Positions 1-8,409 of a stretch of 64,000 nucleotides of DNA are shown in pieces (positions within the stretch are counted from its first letter, which is position 1; every line of letters begins with the position of its first letter). The DNA lies in the NCBI GenBank assembly GCA_963705275.1, contig OY970063.1, positions 2,418,001 through 2,482,000 on the forward strand, in the 5' to 3' direction. This stretch comes from Fen-1135 sp963705275 (GTDB lineage: Bacteria > Desulfobacterota > Syntrophia > Syntrophales > UBA2185). The position numbers were made by a program, and so were the translations under genes. A model generated the notes under the pieces. It made no database searches, was not told the origin of the DNA, and was given only the letters and a program-made list of their open reading frames with translations.

Positions 1-1
1 C

Positions 2-856
2 TATGCAGGCGCATATGGTTTGATGGGTGCATTGGCCGGCTTTCATCCTTTCATTTTAACGGCGTGGGGTTCGGACATCCTGCTTGCCGGGAGAAATAAA
101 CTAACGGGACATTTTGTACGATACGCTCTTAAGAAAGCAGATGTCATTACCTGTGATGCGCGCCACATGGCCAAAGCCATGATGGCGATGGGCGTTGAAG
201 AAGAGCGGATTTACCTTGTCCATTTCGGAATCGACACGGATCTTTTCAGCCCGACTGCCAAGGGGAAAAACAATATCCGCCAACGATTGGGCCTTGGAGA
301 TGCAACAGTGATCATCAGTTTGCGAAATCACGAACCGGTCTATGACTTGACGACACTAATCCGTGCAGTCCCTCTCGTACTGCGGGAAGCGCCGAAAGTT
401 CGCTTTGTCATCGCCGGAGCCGGTACACAAACGAGAAAGCTGAAGGCGCTTGCAACTACCTTGGCCGTGATGGAAAATATCGTCTTCACTGGTCGGATAA
501 CCAACGACGAGTTGCCTGGTTATATGAGTATGGCAGATATCTATGTTTCCACATCCCTTTCTGACGCTGGCATTGCGGCCAGTACGGCGGAGGCCATGTC
601 CTGTGGCCTGCCTGTCGTTGTGACCGACTCTGGCGAAAACAGGGAATGGATAGTCGAAGGCAAAAGCGGCCTCATAGTTCCCCTATCAGACCCTGATGCC
701 CTTGCTGGCAAGATACTTGCACTGATCAGGGATGAAAACGGTAGAAGAATTCTCGGGAAGAAGGGCCGACAGATGATCAAATCCCATAACGACTATTTCA
801 CTGAAATGGGAAAGATGGAAGGCATTTACCGGAAAGTGATCGGCGTTGAGAAGTGA
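2..856 (+). CDS. Glycosyltransferase family 4 (GT-B), 5' end outside window
   Basis: Transfers a sugar from an activated donor onto a growing surface glycan, probably at the cytoplasmic face of the inner membrane; donor and acceptor cannot be read from the sequence. The frame is open to the window edge, and the residues before the first possible start (YAGAYGLMGALAGFHPFIL) match the interior of a GT4 N-terminal domain, so roughly 80-100 residues lie outside the window. The C-terminal GT-B half is clear: a donor-site stretch ending in AEAMSCGLPVV after a preceding DAGIAAS, the usual E-x7-E-like region. It overlaps the next gene by 11 bases, which indicates translational coupling. Family assignment is firm; the exact specificity is unknown. 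Confidence 0.85.
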   Translation, partial: YAGAYGLMGALAGFHPFILTAWGSDILLAGRNKLTGHFVRYALKKADVITCDARHMAKAMMAMGVEEERIYLVHFGIDTDLFSPTAKGKNNIRQRLGLGDATVIISLRNHEPVYDLTTLIRAVPLVLREAPKVRFVIAGAGTQTRKLKALATTLAVMENIVFTGRITNDELPGYMSMADIYVSTSLSDAGIAASTAEAMSCGLPVVVTDSGENREWIVEGKSGLIVPLSDPDALAGKILALIRDENGRRILGKKGRQMIKSHNDYFTEMGKMEGIYRKVIGVEK

Positions 857-1562
857 AAACCCCTTAAGAATAGGAGGCCCTCGCCGTTTCCTTCAGGGTA
901 CCTATCGCGCCCTTCGACGGAAGTTGGAAACGAAGTTTCTCGGGAGCCATCTGCAAGAGTGGCGATGGAAAGCTCGGCACTGGTATCAGGGTGATGAATG
1001 GATCCATTCGTATCTCCACTCAGAGGAACATCCCCACCGCTGTCAGATTCTATCTGCCGTGGAATCCTTCTGTCCCTTCGGAAGCATCCTCGAGGTTGGT
1101 TGCAATTCTGGGCCGAACCTGCTTCTGCTTCATCGGAAATTCCCAGAGGCCCATCTGATTGGGATCGATATCAATCCGAAAGCAGTCGCTGTAGGGAAGA
1201 AGTACCTGCAGGAGGCGGGTATCGACCAGATTGAACTGTCTGTAGGGCGGGCTGACCGAATTGATTTCCCCGATAAGAGCACGGATATTGTTTTGACCGA
1301 TGCGGTCCTCATGTTCGTAGGTCCTGAGAAGATTGAGACCGTCCTGTCCGAGATGGGCCGTGTGGCCCGGAAAGGCTTGATACTGAATGAATATCACACT
1401 GTTTTGCCGCCTCATGGCAATTATGACGGGGGGCGATGGGTTTATGACTATGGGAGCCTCATGGCCAGACTTTTTCCCGGGGCGGATTATGAATTCAGCA
1501 AGAGTCTTTTTACCGGCGGTCTTTGGGATCAGTACGGCACTTTCATGGAACTGAGATTTTGA
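846..1562 (+). CDS. Class I SAM-dependent methyltransferase
   Basis: Predicted to methylate a sugar or another polysaccharide-locus substrate using S-adenosylmethionine. The Rossmann motif I is visible as ILEVGCNSGPNLLLL at about residues 79-93, followed by an acidic motif II strand (LIGIDINP) and a later DIVLTDAVLMF post-motif strand. It is 238 aa, normal for the family. The only reasonable start is TTG at 846, inside the end of the upstream glycosyltransferase gene. The stop overlaps the TTG start of the next gene (1559), so the three genes are translationally coupled. The substrate is not predictable from the sequence. Confidence 0.8.
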   Translation: MRSENPLRIGGPRRFLQGTYRALRRKLETKFLGSHLQEWRWKARHWYQGDEWIHSYLHSEEHPHRCQILSAVESFCPFGSILEVGCNSGPNLLLLHRKFPEAHLIGIDINPKAVAVGKKYLQEAGIDQIELSVGRADRIDFPDKSTDIVLTDAVLMFVGPEKIETVLSEMGRVARKGLILNEYHTVLPPHGNYDGGRWVYDYGSLMARLFPGADYEFSKSLFTGGLWDQYGTFMELRF

Positions 1563-2873
1563 TAAATAAGCGTGTTCTCATCGTAGCAAATCTTTTTCAC
1601 GCGGCACCCAGAATACCGGGAATCGCAGCATTTCTTCCCGACTTCGGATGGGAACCAACCGTCGTGACTCCTCCGCTGGGTCCGAAAGGCCTGGCTATGT
1701 TGGGATTGCCGAAAAAATTCCTGGAGAAAACCATAATCGTCGAGGCGCCTTACAAAGGGGATGTCTTTTGGTTCTGGCGGATCCTCTTCGCGAAGTCCGG
1801 TTTCAGAATGGGCGAAAGCATCACAGAACAGATCAAAGAGAGGGTCGGAATCCAAAAAAAGAAGTCCTTCGTCGATTATCTGATGCGATGGTATCAAACA
1901 TTCCTGGCCTACCCGGACACGGAAATTACTTGGAGAAAACCGGCCTTGATGGTGGCGGAGAAGGCTCAGCCCGGCAGATTCGACGCGATTCTGAGCAGTT
2001 CCCCCTTCCCGACAAGCCATATCGTTGCTTCTGAGTTGGCAAAGAAATATCATCTACCCTGGGTGGCGGACTTCAGGGACCCATGGACAGTGAACCACAA
2101 CTACCCATACCCGGCGCTGAGAAAGGTCGTTGAAACGGCCCTGGAGGTAAGGACCCTGAGGAATGTTAGCGAGGTTGTCACCGTCTCGCCGGCGTGTGCC
2201 GAGAAGATCTCACATCTACATGGCAGGCACGTGCATATAGTGCCAAACGGTTTTCTTCCGCGGGATATTCAGGATACTGGTCCGGATCCAGCGGACGGGT
2301 TTGTTATCACCTATACGGGGACAATCTACTCTGGGAAGCAGGACCCCGAAAAATTTCTCACAGCCTTGGATCACCTCCTGCAAACAGGAAGGATTGACCG
2401 CCGAGACGTGCGCGTTCGTTTCTATGGCCAAAAGCTGCGATGGCTGAAAAGAGCTATAGAGAATCACCGTCTCGACGATGTCGTCCAGTCAGTACGGGAT
2501 GTTGCCACGAGAGGAAATCTTCTCGAAGCAGCGGGAATCTCATCTCCTTCTGCTTCTGAACTGGGAAGATCCTCATGAACGCGGCGTCTATCAATCGAAA
2601 TTCTTCGAATATTTAGCAACGGGTCGTCCGATTCTGGCAACGGGAGGGTTTCTTGGAGACGGGATAGAGCGACCACTAAGAGAAACAGGAGCGGGGATCT
2701 ACGCCACAAATGCCGAGGAAATCGAAGAGGCCATTCTTCACGGCTATGGCGAATATAGGCAAGGTCGTGTCGACTACAAGGGCTGTTCCGAGGTAATTAG
2801 ACAGTACAGTTACCCCTCTCTTGCCGGCAATCTGGCCGCAATCCTGCGTGCTGCCGTCGAAAAGAAGAAGTGA
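1559..2873 (+). pseudogene. Glycosyltransferase (GT-B), broken by a single-base frameshift
   Basis: A GT-B fold glycosyltransferase of about 435 residues. The start is probably the TTG at 1559 (MINKRVLIVANLFH), overlapping the previous stop. The first 300 or so residues read in one frame, including WVADFRDPW and VVTVSPACAEKI. At about 2485-2505 the sequence shifts to the +1 frame, where the conserved C-terminal part continues (YGMLPREEIFSKQRESHLL, then FFEYLATGRPILATGG). Without the shift the first frame runs into unrelated residues and stops at 2578. One extra base in the stretch around CAGTCAGTACGGG explains everything. It is either a genuine broken gene or a sequencing/assembly error; the rest of both halves is well preserved, which favours a recent change or an error. 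Confidence 0.8.
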
Positions 2874-2876
2874 GTC

Positions 2877-3540
2877 ATGCCGCAAAACGACGATTTTGAT
2901 TCCCAGTATCGCTTGAGTAGGCCCGAGTATCTGAGGAAAATCGATTTCCTGAACTGGTATCGTTATTTTTATCTGATTCAAGACGTCATTCAGTTGGGAC
3001 CGCAGCGTGTTCTGGAGATTGGTGTCGGTGCAGGGATCGTCAAAAGCTGCCTTCTGTCCGTCGTGGCGCAGTACGAGGTGCTCGATATCAATGCCAGCCT
3101 AGAGCCCGATTACGTGGCCGATATCAGGCAATTGCAGCCTCAACTTAGAAGATCGCTATGACTGTATTGTGGTTGCCGATGTTGTGGAGCACGTGCCATT
3201 CTCAGATCTGACGGTGTGTTTGGCGAACATGCGGGAATACCTGGCGAGCCATGGCCGCATCCTCATCACCATCCCGCACAGGCGAAGCTATTTTCTCTTC
3301 ATGACCCCAACATACCATCCTCATGTGGTGACGGTACCCACCGGTTTTCTCAGCCCTGGAGCTTTTTATCGAAGATTCATCAAGAGAAAAATCTGGATTG
3401 ATCCACACCATTGCTGGGAAATTGGTGACGGGCAAACCAGAAGGGTTGATGTTGAACGTGTCTTTGATCAGGCGGGTTTTCAGAGGGAGAAGGTTAAAAA
3501 GCTCCTGTATGTAGATTATTGGATACTTCGGAAGGAATAA
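2877..3540 (+). pseudogene. SAM-dependent methyltransferase, broken by a single-base frameshift
   Basis: A class I methyltransferase-like protein of about 220 residues. The ATG at 2877 lies 3 bases after the previous stop. The first frame carries motif I (VLEIGVGAGIVKSCL) and ends at 3161. The +1 frame then continues the fold at about 3150 with EDRYDCIVVADVVEHVP and the FIxIPH-like strand ILITIPHRRSYF. An extra base in the run before GAAGATCGC (about 3146-3150) would restore one frame. This is the second consecutive gene with a +1 shift. A possible target is a sugar in the locally made polysaccharide, but the substrate cannot be read from the sequence. Confidence 0.75.
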
Positions 3541-3614
3541 GGTATGGGACGGAAACCCTACTCGGCCCCCTTTTTCACTCCTCAATTTTTAGAAACTGCT
3601 CCTGAAACGAGTTG

Positions 3615-4868
3615 ATGCGGATGAAAATCTGGTTTACAGAAATCGGCGAACCTCTCCCAATAGAAGCGGATGTTCGACTTCACCGCTATGGTATGCTGAC
3701 CAGAGCGTTGGCCTCTTATGGTCATGACGTCGTTTGGTGGACGTCGAGTTTCTCCCACTGGGCGAAACGGCAGATTTGCGACCATGATAGTGATTTCTTC
3801 GTTGATGGGGTCAATCTAAAGGTTCTGACTGGTCCTGGATACCGCAGGAATGTCTCCTTACAACGAATAATTCACCAGAGGCATTTCGCAAAGCGATTCT
3901 ATCAAGCGGCCCAACAATGCGAGAGGCCACATCTAATTATCAGCCCAGTGCCGACCTTAGAAGTGGCCGCGACTGCGATACGCTTTGCTCGAGAATGTGG
4001 GATATCGATCTTAACAGACATACGAGATGAATGGCCCGACGAGTTTGTCGATCTGTGTCCAAAACCCCTGAAAGGGCTCTTTCGAATTTTATTATACGGC
4101 TACTATAAAAAAATCCGACATATCTGCCGTCAAGCTGATGGCATCCTGGCCATGTCCCGGCGGCAGCTGGATTATGGACTGAAATTTGCCGGACGGCCAC
4201 AGGGAATCAACGATGCTCTTTTCCCGCACGGTTATTCAGCTCAGCCTGTGGATCTTCAGAAGGTTGCCACCGCAAGGCAGTGGTGGATTGATAAAGGATT
4301 AAAGCCCGATGCCTTTCATTGTTGTTTTTTCGGTACAATCGGGAACTTTTTCAACCTCCGCACCGTAATCGAGACGGCTAAGATTTTGGCCAAGGAGTTC
4401 AGCATTCAGTTCATCCTCTGCGGCAGCGGTAGCTCGCTGGAGTATTATCGTAAACTTGCATCCGATACAGATGCGGTTATTTTTCCAGGGTGGGTAGATG
4501 AACCTAAGATCGCAGCCCTGATGGAGGTGTCGCATGCCGGACTGGCCCCTTATGCAACCTGTACACGAATGTCTCTGCCGAACAAACCATTTGAATATTT
4601 TGCCGGTGGCCTTCCCGTGGTCTCCAGCATCGAGGGCGAACTAAAGGAATTGCTTGTAGAATACGATTGCGGCCGCACATACCGGCCTGATTCAGTGACC
4701 GAATTGTGCGCAGTCCTTCGCGAACTCAAATGGGCCGAGCCGTTGCGTAAGGCCATGGGGATACGGGCTAGACGTCTCTTTGAGAAGAAATTCTCCATTG
4801 AGACGATTTCGTCTGACTTTAATAACCACTTGATCAGGGTTGTCAAAAACAGCCAGAGTCAAATATAA
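3615..4868 (+). CDS. Glycosyltransferase family 4 (GT-B)
   Basis: Full-length GT4-like enzyme, about 417 aa, expected to add one residue of the surface polysaccharide from an NDP-sugar. The N-terminal acceptor domain begins MKIWFTEIGEPLPIEADVR, resembling the WbuB-type subgroup of group 4 enzymes. The C-terminal donor domain shows CFFGTIGNFFNLRTVIE, FILCGSGSS and the donor-binding segment NKPFEYFAGGLPVVSS. ATG codons at 3615 and 3621 are both possible starts, and a TTG at 3612 precedes them; no strong ribosome-binding site decides between them. Unlike its upstream neighbours the frame is intact. Acceptor and donor are unknown. Confidence 0.8.
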   Translation: MRMKIWFTEIGEPLPIEADVRLHRYGMLTRALASYGHDVVWWTSSFSHWAKRQICDHDSDFFVDGVNLKVLTGPGYRRNVSLQRIIHQRHFAKRFYQAAQQCERPHLIISPVPTLEVAATAIRFARECGISILTDIRDEWPDEFVDLCPKPLKGLFRILLYGYYKKIRHICRQADGILAMSRRQLDYGLKFAGRPQGINDALFPHGYSAQPVDLQKVATARQWWIDKGLKPDAFHCCFFGTIGNFFNLRTVIETAKILAKEFSIQFILCGSGSSLEYYRKLASDTDAVIFPGWVDEPKIAALMEVSHAGLAPYATCTRMSLPNKPFEYFAGGLPVVSSIEGELKELLVEYDCGRTYRPDSVTELCAVLRELKWAEPLRKAMGIRARRLFEKKFSIETISSDFNNHLIRVVKNSQSQI

Positions 4869-5036
4869 GTGGAGCATACGAACATTCGATAATGTTGTGA
4901 GAGATTTGATGTTCTTTCTTGTGTCCCGTTCTTGAAAAAAAGAAAAAAATGCAAACTAAAACGTAAATTGACAAATTTAAAGGTCTCACCCAGTGAAAGA
5001 TGAACTTTGCGCAGCCCAGGTTATGATTGTATTGCA

Positions 5037-5798
5037 ATGAACAATGATAAGAGGACAGAATGCCTTCGATATGATGCGCATGCGCAGTCTCTGCTGGCTA
5101 CGGAAACCTCTAAAGGAGAAGCCGAGCTGGTTTCTGGCTCTTTGGCGGTTCCACCTGTTTATCGGTCGCCCTACAGTTATTATGAACAGTGCATCCGCCA
5201 GTATATACGCAAAGAAGATGATATTCTTGAGCTCTGCTCCGGCACTGGGTTGCATACTTATGCGCTGGTGCAGACAGGTGGGCGGGTGGTGGCCAGTGAC
5301 ATCTCCAGTTACTCGTTGGAAGTGCTTTCGCAACGGATCGGTGGAGTGGTGACTCGCGTTGCAGACATTGAGTCCTTACCTTTCGAAGGCGGCTCCTTTG
5401 ATGTGGTTGCCGTTGCTGGCGGACTGAGTTACGGCAAGCCGGATTTGGTTGATGAGGAAATTCGGCGCGTGTTGCGGCCGGGCGGCATCTTTCTTTGTGT
5501 GGACTCGCTGAACCATAACCCATTTTATCGGTTCAATCGCTGGTTTCACTACCGGAGGGGTCTTCGAACTAAGAGCACCTTGCTTCGCATACCGACGATG
5601 GATCGCATTCATTCGATCTCAAAGGGATTCAAAAACGCCGAGGTCCGCTACTTCGGTGCTGTCAGTTATCTGATGCCTGTCGTGGCACACATAATCGGGC
5701 AAAGCCATGCCGCGACTGTTTCGGATGCTGTTGACCGATTTGTGCATGTGCGCCGGGCTGCCTTCAAATTTGTCCTCGCGGCGCGTGGCCGTTTATGA
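5037..5798 (+). CDS. Class I SAM-dependent methyltransferase (UbiE/Methyltransf_11 type)
   Basis: A 253-aa methyltransferase. Motif I is ILELCSGTGLHTYAL, followed by VVASDISSYSLEVL (motif II acidic end), then SFDVVAVAGGLSYG and LRPGGIFLCVDSL, the typical order of Methyltransf_11 proteins. I chose the ATG at 5037 (MNNDKRTECLRYD) because the upstream TTG extension has no family-like residues. It is separated from the previous gene by about 170 bases, so a separate promoter is possible, and it is followed after 12 bases by the phosphoglycosyl transferase. It probably methylates a sugar of the surface glycan or its lipid-linked precursor; this is inferred from context only. Confidence 0.8.
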   Translation: MNNDKRTECLRYDAHAQSLLATETSKGEAELVSGSLAVPPVYRSPYSYYEQCIRQYIRKEDDILELCSGTGLHTYALVQTGGRVVASDISSYSLEVLSQRIGGVVTRVADIESLPFEGGSFDVVAVAGGLSYGKPDLVDEEIRRVLRPGGIFLCVDSLNHNPFYRFNRWFHYRRGLRTKSTLLRIPTMDRIHSISKGFKNAEVRYFGAVSYLMPVVAHIIGQSHAATVSDAVDRFVHVRRAAFKFVLAARGRL

Positions 5799-5810
5799 GT
5801 ATGGCATAGC

Positions 5811-6407
5811 ATGGGCAAGCGATCCTTTGATATTTTGGCCTCGTCTCTTGGTCTTCTGTTGTTGAGTCCGTTATTGCTTTGGATCGCCTGGCGGGTTTGG
5901 CAAGAGGACAAAGGGCCTGTTTTTTATCGAGGGTTACGTGTGGGGTTTAACGGGAGGCACTTCAGTATTTTTAAGTTCCGGACGATGGTGACAGATGCGG
6001 AAAAGATTGGACCGTCATCTACATGTGCTGAAGATCCACGAATTACCCAGATAGGACGTTCCCTACGCAAGCATAAGCTGGATGAACTGCCGCAGTTGAT
6101 TAATGTGCTTATTGGCGATATGAGTATCGTAGGACCGCGCCCGGAGGTGAAGAAGTTCACTGATCTGTATACGGAAGAAGAGAAGGTGATTTTGTCCGTG
6201 AGGCCAGGAATCACTGATTGGGCTTCCATCTGGAATCGCGATGAAGGCGCTATGTTGACAAGAAGCAAAGATCCGGACAGAGATTATATGGAAAAGATTA
6301 GACCGGAAAAAATCCGTCTGCAATTAAAGTATGTCCGGGAACAATCATTCTGGACAGATGTGGAGATCATTCTTTTAACCATCAAGACATTAGTAGTATC
6401 CAAGTGA
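5811..6407 (+). CDS. Small monotopic phosphoglycosyl transferase (PglC/WcaJ/WbaP catalytic family)
   Basis: Starts glycan assembly by moving a sugar phosphate from a UDP-sugar to undecaprenyl phosphate at the inner face of the cytoplasmic membrane. At 198 aa it has the PglC-type minimal architecture: one N-terminal hydrophobic re-entrant helix (about residues 7-27) and the bacterial sugar transferase core. The conserved FKFRTM segment (about 55-60), the catalytic Asp-Glu pair in KHKLDELPQLINV (D91, E92) and SIVGPRPE are all present. ATG at 5811. Together with the PglF/WbpM-like dehydratase at 10802 it suggests the first sugar is a UDP-2-acetamido-dideoxyhexose such as a bacillosamine- or QuiNAc-type sugar; that specificity is inference. 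Confidence 0.9.
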   Translation: MGKRSFDILASSLGLLLLSPLLLWIAWRVWQEDKGPVFYRGLRVGFNGRHFSIFKFRTMVTDAEKIGPSSTCAEDPRITQIGRSLRKHKLDELPQLINVLIGDMSIVGPRPEVKKFTDLYTEEEKVILSVRPGITDWASIWNRDEGAMLTRSKDPDRDYMEKIRPEKIRLQLKYVREQSFWTDVEIILLTIKTLVVSK

Positions 6408-6443
6408 ATCACTTTGCGAGAAGAAGAAGCATGGGGGTTGCGA

Positions 6444-7421
6444 ATGAGTTATTCTCTTGAATTATTGGAACATTTGTATCGGATGATGGTCCGGATCCGC
6501 CTGTGTGAGGAAAGTCTTGTTGAACCTATCTTGAATGGTGAAGTGCGCACTCCCTGCCATCTCTATAGCGGGGAAGAGGCCATTGCGGTGGGTATTTGCA
6601 GCGCCCTGACGAATGGCGACTATGTATTTGGCAACCATCGCTCTCACGGTCATTTTATCGCCAAAGGAGGCTCAATGAAAGCGATGATCGCTGAGAGCTA
6701 CTGCCGTGAAACGGGCTGTTCCCAGGGCCGGGGCGGCTCGATGCACCTGATCGACCCGGATGTGGGCATGCTAGGGGCAGCGCCTATCGTGGCCGGAACG
6801 GTATCCCTTGCTGTGGGAGCGGCCCTGGCCTCGTCCATTCGCAAAGACAACAGGGTAGCGGTGAGCTTCTTTGGCGATGGGGCCACAGGAGAAGGTGTTC
6901 TTTATGAATCACTGAATTTTGCCGCCCTGAAGAAGCTCCCGATCATATTTGCCTGTGAAAATAACCTCTACGCAACTCACATGCCGATCCGGGAGTGCCG
7001 GGTGGACCGGAACATATATGAGATTGCCCAGCCTTTTGGCATCGTGAGCCGGCAGATCGATGGCAATGATGTCCTGCAAGTATATGAGGCGGGACTTTAC
7101 GCTGTCGAACTATGCCGCAAGGGAGAAGGTCCCGTGCTTCTCGAATTTCTGACGTACCGTTTCCGTGGACATGTAGGCCCCGATGATAATATACAGGGAG
7201 CCCATACGGATATTCGGCCAAAGGAAGAAGTTGAACAATGGTTTCAAAAAGATCCCATAAAGAATTTTGAGAAATATCTGGTATCGAAAAGCCTGATCGA
7301 TGACGAAGCATTAAATGCTATCAGAACTGAGGTGGAAAAAGAAATTTCTGACGCACACCATTTTGCAAGATCAAGCCCCAGCCCTGATAAAAAGGATTTG
7401 ATGAAATATGTCTTCGCATAG
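6444..7421 (+). CDS. Thiamine-diphosphate 2-oxoacid dehydrogenase E1, alpha subunit
   Basis: Alpha subunit of a ThDP-dependent E1 enzyme of the pyruvate/acetoin/branched-chain 2-oxoacid dehydrogenase group. The ThDP/Mg motif is visible: FFGDGATGEG at residues 142-151 and CENN at 171-174, with the usual spacing. GRGGSMH around residue 96-101 is also diagnostic. I chose the ATG at 6444 (MSYSLELLEHL), giving 325 aa; the TTG at 6414 would add residues unlike the family. The stop lies 14 bases inside the beta-subunit gene, so the two are co-translated. No E2 lipoyl acyltransferase or E3 gene is nearby; the location inside a polysaccharide locus suggests a dedicated biosynthetic role rather than central metabolism. 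Confidence 0.9.
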   Translation: MSYSLELLEHLYRMMVRIRLCEESLVEPILNGEVRTPCHLYSGEEAIAVGICSALTNGDYVFGNHRSHGHFIAKGGSMKAMIAESYCRETGCSQGRGGSMHLIDPDVGMLGAAPIVAGTVSLAVGAALASSIRKDNRVAVSFFGDGATGEGVLYESLNFAALKKLPIIFACENNLYATHMPIRECRVDRNIYEIAQPFGIVSRQIDGNDVLQVYEAGLYAVELCRKGEGPVLLEFLTYRFRGHVGPDDNIQGAHTDIRPKEEVEQWFQKDPIKNFEKYLVSKSLIDDEALNAIRTEVEKEISDAHHFARSSPSPDKKDLMKYVFA

Positions 7422-8391
7422 AAAACTGCAGTACAGTCTGGCCATAAATGAGGCTTTACATCAGGCGATGGAATTTGACCCTTCTGTATTGCTTATCGGG
7501 CAGGGGGTAAAGAGCCCATGGTACGTCGGCAATACGACTCAGGGGCTGCTGGAAAGATTTGGTGAAGAGCGAGTCATAGACACGCCCGTATCTGAAAACG
7601 GCATGACAGGTGCCGCTGTCGGGGCAGCACTTGCGGGGATGAGGTCCGTGGTCGTGCATCCAAGAATGGACTTCATGCTATACGCCATTGATCCCATTAT
7701 CAACGAAGCGGCGAACTGGTATTACATGAGCGGCGGCAAAGCGTCGGTGCCTGTGGTTATCTGGGGAATCATCAATCGCGGTGGCGAACAGGCAGCCCAG
7801 CATTCTCAGGCGCTGCATGCCACATTCGCCCATGTTCCGGGGCTGAAGGTGGTGATGCCTTCGACGGCTTATGATGCAAAGGGCCTCATGATTGCGGCCA
7901 TTAAAGATCCCAACCCGGTCGTTTTCGTCGACGATCGGTTGCTCTATCACGTCGAAGATGTAGTGCCGGAAGAAATTTACGAGGTCGAAATCGGCAAGGG
8001 TATCATCCGGCGAGAAGGTAAAGATGTGACGCTGGTGACTGTCTCTTTTATGGCGCATGAGTCCATGAAGGCGGCCAAGGCGTTAGCCGAAGAGGGAATC
8101 GACGTTGAGCTGATTGACCTTCGCAGCGTCAAGCCGATTGATGCAGAATTGATTGTGAAGTCCATCAGCAAAACAGGCCGTCTTGTGGCAGTTGATGGCG
8201 GATGGAAAAGTTTTGGATTATCGGCAGAAGTTGCTGCGATTGCCTCAGAGCAGGCATTTACATACTTGAAAGCGCCTGTAAGAAGACTGGCTCTTCCGGA
8301 TTGTCCGGCTCCTGCCAGTTCCGTGCTTGAGAAGGCGTTTTATAAAACCAGCCAGGATATTATTGAAATGGTCAAACAGGTCATTAAATAA
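7408..8391 (+). CDS. Thiamine-diphosphate 2-oxoacid dehydrogenase E1, beta subunit
   Basis: Beta subunit (327 aa) that pairs with the preceding alpha subunit to form an alpha2beta2 ThDP enzyme. The transketolase pyrimidine-binding domain occupies about residues 1-180, with VIDTPVSENGMTGAAVG holding the conserved ThDP-activating glutamate; the C-terminal transketolase domain follows (VTLVTVSFMAHES, VELIDLRSVKPID, RLVAVDGGWKS). It overlaps the alpha gene by 14 bases and is followed after 18 bases by the aminotransferase fusion gene. Its substrate cannot be read from the sequence. Such E1 pairs without E2 and E3 can act as a decarboxylase/ligase, or share E2/E3 encoded elsewhere. Confidence 0.9.
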   Translation: MSSHRKLQYSLAINEALHQAMEFDPSVLLIGQGVKSPWYVGNTTQGLLERFGEERVIDTPVSENGMTGAAVGAALAGMRSVVVHPRMDFMLYAIDPIINEAANWYYMSGGKASVPVVIWGIINRGGEQAAQHSQALHATFAHVPGLKVVMPSTAYDAKGLMIAAIKDPNPVVFVDDRLLYHVEDVVPEEIYEVEIGKGIIRREGKDVTLVTVSFMAHESMKAAKALAEEGIDVELIDLRSVKPIDAELIVKSISKTGRLVAVDGGWKSFGLSAEVAAIASEQAFTYLKAPVRRLALPDCPAPASSVLEKAFYKTSQDIIEMVKQVIK

Positions 8392-8409
8392 GTATAGGAC
8401 GATTAAGTT

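Noticed and set aside
3100..3180. TGA at about 3160 in the methyltransferase gene read as a selenocysteine codon
   Set aside because: The conserved protein resumes in the +1 frame before this stop, so a single-base frameshift explains the break and no recoding is needed.
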